Assembly: GCA_003243865.1 (NCBI GenBank)
Contig: QHBQ01000166.1
Location: forward strand, 1-18,175
Direction: 5' to 3'
DNA from: Candidatus Chloroheliales bacterium
GTDB lineage: Bacteria; Chloroflexota; Chloroflexia; QHBQ01
DNA: 18,175 nucleotides
Positions within the stretch are counted from its first letter, which is position 1; each line of letters begins with the position of its first letter. The notes beneath the pieces were generated by a model. The model had not been told where the DNA came from, made no database searches, and was given only the letters and a program-made list of their open reading frames with translations. A program made the translations under genes and the position numbers. Shown here piece after piece: positions 14,213 through 18,175 of the stretch.

Positions 14213-15100
14213 ATGAGTAAAACACGGCTCGCGCCCACCTTCCGCACTGCGTTGCTGGAGGTTGCCGCTGCGCTGGTCGTCGTCAGCACCACGCTGGCGG
14301 CTGGTTCGGCTAACTACGCCATCAACTGGGCGCAAATCGGCGCAGGCGGCAGCGAAGGCGCACAGTCAGTCAGCTATCGGCTCGATACCACCATAGGCCA
14401 GGGTATCGCCGGGAGTGGTCAGAGCGCCAACTATCATGCCTACCTCGGCTATCGTCAGGCGTTCGGCGCAGCCACGCCCGCGCCGACCTTCACCCCCGGC
14501 CCGCCCACGCCCACCCCGCCCTGTCCCGTCCCCTTCGTGGACATCAACGGCAACGTCTTCTACGGGGCGATCGTGTATCTCTACTGCCATGGGGCGGTCA
14601 ATGGCACCGACCCCACCCACTATAGCCCAGCCGGCACCTCCACGCGCGGGCAGTTCGCCAAAGTGGTCGTACTCGGCTTCGGCGAGACCTTCTACACACC
14701 CAACGGCGGCACCCAGGACTTCACTGATGTCGCGCCTGGCTACTTCGCCTACCTCTACATCGAGACTGGTTTCCACAACGGCATCCTCAGCGGCTTCGAC
14801 CAGGCGGGCTGCACCGCACACGGCGCCATCTATCCTTGTTACCTGCCCAACATCCCGATCACGCGCGGGCAACTGACCAAGCTGGTTGTTGGTGCGGCTC
14901 ACTATCCCTACTACACGCCTACGGGCGGCACGCAAACCTTCAGCGATGTGCCGCCCACCAACGTCTTCTTCGTCAGCATCGAGACCGCCCACTACAAGGG
15001 TGTGATCAACGGCTATCCCGACGGCACCTTCCGTCCCAACAACAACATCCGCCGTGACGAAATGGCCCAGATCGTCTACAAAGGGGTGACGACACCGTAA
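14213..15100 (+). CDS. Exported protein with three SLH domains
   Basis: The product has 295 residues. An N-terminal signal segment (ALLEVAAALVVVSTTLAAG, about 13-31) is followed by a short domain (NYAINWAQIGAGGSEGAQS, YRLDTTIGQGIAG, NYHAYLGYRQAF) of a type that recurs in exported Chloroflexota proteins. A Pro/Thr linker (PTFTPGPPTPTPP, about 90-102) leads to three S-layer homology domains: FVDINGNVFYGAIVYLYCHG with TRGQFAKVVV; FTDVAPGYFAYLYIETGFHNG with TRGQLTKLVV; FSDVPPTNVFFVSIETAHYKG, INGYPDGTFRPN and RRDEMAQIVY. SLH domains bind cell-wall polymers, so this is the likely wall anchor for the cassette. The second SLH carries an insertion with two cysteines (GCTAHGAIYPC) that could form a disulfide. 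The SD AAGGAGG overlaps the TAA stop of the upstream gene. A strong terminator follows 28 nt after the stop. Confidence 0.9.
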   Translation: MSKTRLAPTFRTALLEVAAALVVVSTTLAAGSANYAINWAQIGAGGSEGAQSVSYRLDTTIGQGIAGSGQSANYHAYLGYRQAFGAATPAPTFTPGPPTPTPPCPVPFVDINGNVFYGAIVYLYCHGAVNGTDPTHYSPAGTSTRGQFAKVVVLGFGETFYTPNGGTQDFTDVAPGYFAYLYIETGFHNGILSGFDQAGCTAHGAIYPCYLPNIPITRGQLTKLVVGAAHYPYYTPTGGTQTFSDVPPTNVFFVSIETAHYKGVINGYPDGTFRPNNNIRRDEMAQIVYKGVTTP

Positions 15101-15127
15101 AGTATGAGTTATCGTTAGCTATACAGT

Positions 15128-15158
15128 AGGGCGCACTGTTGTGCGCCCTTGCTTGTTG
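15128..15158 (+). terminator. Rho-independent terminator closing the surface-protein cassette
   Basis: AGGGCGCAC (15128-15136) pairs perfectly with GTGCGCCCT (15141-15149) around the tetraloop TGTT, followed by the T-rich TGCTTGTTG. It sits 28 nt after the SLH gene stop. Confidence 0.8.
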
Positions 15159-15185
15159 CCCCCGATGCAGGCGATCTGGTACAAT
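15156..15185 (+). promoter_or_regulatory. Candidate promoter for the DUF255 gene
   Basis: TTGCCC (15156-15161) and TACAAT (15180-15185) are 18 nt apart, and TGG before TACAAT makes an extended -10. The promoter would give a leader of roughly 90 nt before the ATG at 15282; nothing else was recognised in that leader. Confidence 0.45.
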
Positions 15186-15281
15186 CCCAGGTAAGTACTG
15201 TGTATCACCCTGAAATTAAACGAATACGATGGGATTTATCGCTATTTGCCCACTCGTAAGGCGTGAAAGTGAGGCGAGAAG

Positions 15282-17051
15282 ATGGCGCAGACAAAGGTGC
15301 AGTGGCAGGCGTGGGACGAGCAGGCGTTCGCCCGCTCCCGCGATGAGGACAAGCCGGTGCTGCTGGGCATCAGCGCGGTATGGTGCCACTGGTGCCACGT
15401 GATGGACCGGCAGACCTACAGCAACGACGCGGTGGTGAGCTACATCAACGAACACTACATCCCGGTGCGGGTGGACAACGATGAGCGGCCCGACATCAAC
15501 GAGCGCTACAACCAGGGCGGCTGGCCGACCACTGCGTTCCTCACTCCCGAAGGCGAGATCCTGGCAGGTGCGACCTATGTGCCGCCCGATGAGATGCTGC
15601 GGATGCTGCAACAGATTGACCACTACTACCACGCCAACCGCGAGGCGATCAGCCAGCGGGTGGCCGAGATGATCTACCAGCAGGAGCAGCACGGCGAGGC
15701 GCAGGGCAACGGCACGACCACCGACCTGAGCGGCGAGATCGTCAGCGGGGTGCTGACCGATATCGAGGCGCGGTTCGACAGTCGCTACGGCGGCTGGGCC
15801 AGCCCCGGCAACCCGACCAAGTTCCCCCACCCCTCCACCCTCGACCTGGTGATTGCCCAGCGTTATCGCAGCGGCGAGTCGTTCTGGGCCGAGGTGCTGA
15901 ACAAGACGCTGGACGGGATGGCGAATTATGGGATGTATGACCAGGTGGCCGGCGGCTTCTTCCGCTACTCCACCGACCGCCAGTGGCAGCTGCCGCACTT
16001 TGAGAAGATGCTGGAGGCGCACGCCGGGCTGGTGCGCAACTACGTCAGCGCGGCGCAGGTACTCGACGCCCCCCGTTTCGCCGATGTGGCCCGCTCGGCG
16101 ATTGGCTATCTGCTCTCCACCCTCTCCGACACGGAGCAAGGCGGCTTCTATGGCAGCCAGGACGCCGACGAGGAGTATTACGCGCTCAACGCCGCTGGGC
16201 GCAAGGGGATGGCCGCACCATTCGTGGACACCCGCATCTATACCAACTGGAATGCCGACATGGTGGATACCGCGCTCTACGCTGCTGCCGCGCTGGACAA
16301 CCCCGTGCTGGCGGAACACGCCTTGCGCACCATTGAGCGGCTGCTGGCCGAGCTACGTGCCAGCGACGGCGCGATGCGCCACAACCTCGACTTCAACGGC
16401 AACCCCCAGGGCGAGGGGATGCTCACCGATCAGGCCAGCATGGGACACGCGCTGCTGGCCGCCTACAGCTACAGCGGCGACCGCGCCTACCTGGACGCCG
16501 CGACGACCCTGGCCGACTGGCTGCAAGCCAACCTCTATGACACTGAGCAGGGCGGCTTCTACGACCGCAATGCCGCGCAGAGCGAGACGCTAGGGCGGCT
16601 GCGTTACCCGGTCAAGTCGCTGACCGAGAACGCGCATGCGGCGGACTTCCTGCTGTGGCTCTACCACCTTAGCGGCGAACAGAGCTACAGGGATATGGCG
16701 CTGGCGACACTGCGGGCGTTCACAGAGGAATATCGCAACTACGGCTACTTCGCCAGTGGCTACGCCCTGGTGGTGGAACACGCCAGCAGCGAGCCGACCC
16801 ACATCATCATTGTCGGCGACCCCAACGCGGCGGATACCCAGGCGCTGGCAGTTGCGGCAATTGGCACCTATCAGCCCTGGAAGCTGGTGCAAATCCTCGA
16901 CCCCGCCGCCGAGGCCGACGCCTCGCTCATCGAGCAGCGTGGCTATCCCAGCAGCGCGGCGGCCACTGCCTACGTCTGCATCGGCCAGACCTGCTCTGCG
17001 CCGATCAGCGATGTGGCGTCGCTACGTCAAGGTTTGAGGTTTGAGGTTTGA
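15282..17051 (+). CDS. DUF255/YyaL-type thioredoxin-fold protein (SPATA20-like), short N-terminal form
   Basis: The product has 589 residues and no signal peptide. A thioredoxin-like domain with the motif WCHWCHVM (C35 and C38) occupies about 1-110. It is followed by an alpha/alpha-toroid region resembling six-hairpin glycosidases and epimerases, with the family motifs KFPHPSTLDLV, LPHFEKMLEAH, GGFYGSQDADEE, YTNWNADMVDTAL and LTENAHAADFLLWLY, and the Cys-containing tail AYVCIGQTCSAPISD. Family members usually start with an L..E.SPYLLQHA.NPVDWYPW segment; here only VQWQAWDEQAF remains, and no such segment precedes the start. The cellular role of the family is poorly known, and redox activity is inferred from CxxC. 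The last six codons (GLRFEV) and the TGA stop are encoded by a 7-bp tandem repeat, the left end of the adjacent element. The gene overlaps the convergent four-helix-bundle gene by 25 nt. Confidence 0.88.
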   Translation: MAQTKVQWQAWDEQAFARSRDEDKPVLLGISAVWCHWCHVMDRQTYSNDAVVSYINEHYIPVRVDNDERPDINERYNQGGWPTTAFLTPEGEILAGATYVPPDEMLRMLQQIDHYYHANREAISQRVAEMIYQQEQHGEAQGNGTTTDLSGEIVSGVLTDIEARFDSRYGGWASPGNPTKFPHPSTLDLVIAQRYRSGESFWAEVLNKTLDGMANYGMYDQVAGGFFRYSTDRQWQLPHFEKMLEAHAGLVRNYVSAAQVLDAPRFADVARSAIGYLLSTLSDTEQGGFYGSQDADEEYYALNAAGRKGMAAPFVDTRIYTNWNADMVDTALYAAAALDNPVLAEHALRTIERLLAELRASDGAMRHNLDFNGNPQGEGMLTDQASMGHALLAAYSYSGDRAYLDAATTLADWLQANLYDTEQGGFYDRNAAQSETLGRLRYPVKSLTENAHAADFLLWLYHLSGEQSYRDMALATLRAFTEEYRNYGYFASGYALVVEHASSEPTHIIIVGDPNAADTQALAVAAIGTYQPWKLVQILDPAAEADASLIEQRGYPSSAAATAYVCIGQTCSAPISDVASLRQGLRFEV

Positions 17052-17458
17052 GTGGTATTAGGTTGCGCTGATTTCCGCTTGCCCTTTTGCTGTTCATCGC
17101 GTAGCCGTTCAACCGATGCACGAAGGCCGCCGATAATCTTAGCAACCTCCTCGGCTTGAGTCGAAAGGCGGTTAAAGTCTGGAGCATCAATGTACCCTAC
17201 ATCAAGGGCAATGTAGAGCTGACAGCGTACTTCCGCACACGAAGCCTTAGCGATAGAGAGGAATTGGTGAAACTCCGTTTTGTTGTAACGCTCGAAACCC
17301 TCAGCGATGTTCGACATAATGGAGACCGAGGCTCTTTGGATTTGCCCCGCAAGTCCAAAGTCTTTGGCAAACCCGCCCTGTCGCGTCGTCTGATATACCG
17401 CACGGGTTAGTTCTCTGGACTTCTGTCAGGCAACTAGGTCTTCAAATCGCTCTATCAT
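17027..17458 (-). pseudogene. Four-helix-bundle protein (23S rRNA intervening-sequence protein family) with one in-frame TGA
   Basis: From an ATG at 17456-17458 behind an AAAGGAGG SD the frame reads MIERFEDLVA, then TGA (17426-17428), then QKSRELTRAVYQTTRQGGFA, with QIQRASVSIMSNIAEGFERY, FHQFLSIAKASCAEVRCQL and ALDVGYI further on. All the usual family landmarks are present in order, in one frame of 143 sense codons. The family has a conserved Trp in a LxxWQKA..L segment, exactly where the TGA stands, so a single TGG-to-TGA change explains the break. An internal ATG at 17317 could give a 96-residue product, but that would lose the first helix. The extreme C-terminus (TTQTSNLKP) is encoded by the element's left repeat. 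Family members bind RNA or form pentamers of unclear role. No 23S rRNA is nearby. A sequencing error is the main alternative. Confidence 0.8.
17031..17054. repeat. Left terminal inverted repeat of the four-helix-bundle element (heptad array)
   Basis: Three copies of GGTTTGA fill 17031-17051. The inner 13 bases TGAGGTTTGAGTG (17042-17054) are exactly inverted at 17528-17540. The array encodes the tail and stop of the DUF255 protein on the plus strand and the last residues of the four-helix-bundle protein on the minus strand. Confidence 0.75.
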
Positions 17459-17527
17459 TTCCGTAGCCTCCTTTTGACACAAAATCGCACTGGCGGACCG
17501 AGTTCACCAGCGCGAAACATATTAAGA

Positions 17528-17546
17528 CACTCAAACCTCAGCACTA
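17528..17546. repeat. Right terminal inverted repeat of the four-helix-bundle element
   Basis: CACTCAAACCTCA (17528-17540) is the exact reverse complement of 17042-17054, and continues GCACTA into the stop codon of the SLH gene. Read on the minus strand it begins TAGTGCTGAGGTTTGAGTG, matching the solo copy at 2519-2548 in 14 of 15 bases from AGTGCTGAG onward. Confidence 0.7.
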
Positions 17547-18175
17547 AGGGGTAGGCGTTGGCTGCACCAGGTTCAACGCACCGTATAGGATGGCGCTGAG
17601 TTCGTCGCGCTTGCTAATTGCGGTGGGCTTGAAGCTGCCGTCGGGATAGCCGTTGATGATGTTGAGGTGGTGGGCCTGCTCAATGTAGCCATAAGCCCAG
17701 TAGCTGCTGGGGACATCGTTGAAACTGGGTGTGGGCGGGTTGTAGACATCATAGCCGCGCGCGAGTACGATGATCTTGGCAAGCTGGTCGCGGCTGAGGG
17801 TGGCCGAGGGCTGGAAGCTGCCGTCGGGATAGCCGCTGATCACGCCGTTGGCATAGGCGGTTTCGATGAAGGTGTAGGCCCAGTAGTTAGCTGACACATC
17901 ACTGAAGTGCGGCGTGGGCGGCGTAATCAGGGTCCAACCGCTGCCAATTGAGATCATCTTGGCAAACTGGGCGCGAGTAACCGCATCGTGGGGATGGAAG
18001 TTATGGTCGTCCATCCCGCTGACGATGCCGCGCTGGGCCAGCGACTGGATCGCATTGTAGTCCCAGTAGTTGCAAGGCACATCAGGGAACAACTGGCCGG
18101 GGCAAGGGGTGGCGGATGGCAGGTTGACCACGATGCTATCGTTGGCGGTAGCAGTCGCACCATTGGCGTTGCGCA
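17544..18175 (-). CDS. SLH-domain protein, N-terminal part beyond the window edge
   Basis: The minus-strand frame is open from the right edge to a TAG at 17544-17546, about 210 residues. A GTG at 18131 is in frame, but the sequence before it (NGATATANDSIVVNL) is uninterrupted and protein-like, so the true start probably lies outside the window. Three S-layer homology domains fill the visible part: FPDVPCNYWDYNAIQSLAQRG with TRAQFAKMIS; FSDVSANYWAYTFIETAYANG with ISGYPDGSFQPS and SRDQLAKIIV; FNDVPSSYWAYGYIEQAHHLN with INGYPDGSFKPT and KRDELSAILY. A short PTPTP tail ends the protein. The domains should bind secondary cell-wall polymers and hold an exported N-terminal region to the envelope. Its sequence differs from the SLH protein at 14213-15100, so they are not recent duplicates. 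The stop codon abuts the right repeat of the four-helix-bundle element. Confidence 0.88.
   Translation of the reverse strand, partial: RNANGATATANDSIVVNLPSATPCPGQLFPDVPCNYWDYNAIQSLAQRGIVSGMDDHNFHPHDAVTRAQFAKMISIGSGWTLITPPTPHFSDVSANYWAYTFIETAYANGVISGYPDGSFQPSATLSRDQLAKIIVLARGYDVYNPPTPSFNDVPSSYWAYGYIEQAHHLNIINGYPDGSFKPTAISKRDELSAILYGALNLVQPTPTP

Larger units (their letters stand above)
17031..17546. mobile_element. About 0.5-kb inverted-repeat-bounded element carrying a four-helix-bundle (IVP-like) gene
   Basis: A 13-bp perfect inverted repeat (17042-17054 and 17528-17540) brackets a single minus-strand gene. The outer edges coincide with the 3' ends of both flanking genes: the DUF255 stop is made by the left repeat, and the SLH gene stop TAG (17544-17546) touches the right repeat. 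The right end shares AGTGCTGAG(G/T)TTTGAG with the solo repeat at 2519-2548. No transposase is present, so any movement would need help in trans. Four-helix-bundle genes are known inside 23S rRNA intervening sequences and also dispersed in genomes. Mobility is inferred from structure only, and the exact borders are uncertain by a few bases. Confidence 0.55.

Noticed and set aside
15101..15281. Small RNA gene in the gap between the SLH and DUF255 genes
   Set aside because: The only strong structure is the terminator hairpin; the rest is explained by a promoter and a short leader.
15216..16319. 367-residue minus-strand open frame opposite the DUF255 gene
   Set aside because: His/Val/Gly-rich low-quality translation exactly antisense to a well-supported gene; no SD or motif.
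17031..17051. CRISPR-like repeat array
   Set aside because: The 7-bp units are directly abutting with no spacers and only three copies.
17156..17410. 84-residue plus-strand frame opposite the four-helix-bundle gene
   Set aside because: The minus strand carries clear family motifs and an SD; the plus frame has neither.
17426..17428. TGA as a recoded tryptophan codon genome-wide
   Set aside because: Three other genes in the window terminate with TGA at the expected family end, and no other in-frame TGA interrupts a gene.

Overview
The window looks like chromosomal DNA of a GC-rich, free-living bacterium, most plausibly a member of the Chloroflexota. This placement is inferred from gene content: large HTH-STAND-TPR regulators, secreted SBBP-propeller and glycine/serine-rich surface proteins, the GG..S..Y.L..T.GQ type domain and S-layer homology (SLH) domains. 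No rRNA or tRNA is present to confirm it. TGA is used as a normal stop by three genes here, so the code is standard.

Region 1 (about 1-3278, minus strand) is a tightly packed four-gene run read right to left: dienelactone hydrolase, DUF72 protein, UbiG-like SAM methyltransferase, and a class I flavin disulfide reductase whose 3' end lies beyond the left edge. The first two genes are 5 nt apart, the second and third overlap by 85 nt, and the SD of the fourth overlaps the stop codon of the third. A candidate extended -10 promoter drives this run from the divergent intergenic region 3279-3497.

Region 2 (3498-8657, plus strand) holds two tandem paralogous signal-transduction ATPases (STAND: N-terminal HTH, NB-ARC-like NTPase, winged helix, TPR repeats). 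They are nearly superimposable through the HTH and NTPase parts and diverge strongly in the TPR sensor half. A good promoter precedes the first and a rho-independent terminator follows the second.

Region 3 (8917-15100, plus strand) is a compact cassette of four exported proteins: a seven-repeat SBBP propeller, two paralogous surface/collar-like proteins, and a three-SLH protein. Spacing is 35, 15 and 11 nt, every gene has a clear GGA-type SD, and a strong hairpin terminator closes the set. These four probably build one cell-surface structure.

Region 4 (15282-18175) contains a DUF255/YyaL-type thioredoxin-fold protein, a roughly 0.5-kb element bounded by inverted heptad-type repeats that carries a four-helix-bundle (23S rRNA IVP-like) gene interrupted by one in-frame TGA, and the C-terminal part of another SLH protein on the minus strand. 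The element's end repeats abut or supply the 3' ends of both flanking genes, and its end motif recurs as a solo copy inside the start of the DUF72 gene near 2.5 kb.

No intergenic stretch exceeds 300 bases. No CRISPR array, rRNA, tRNA, transposase or prophage gene was seen.
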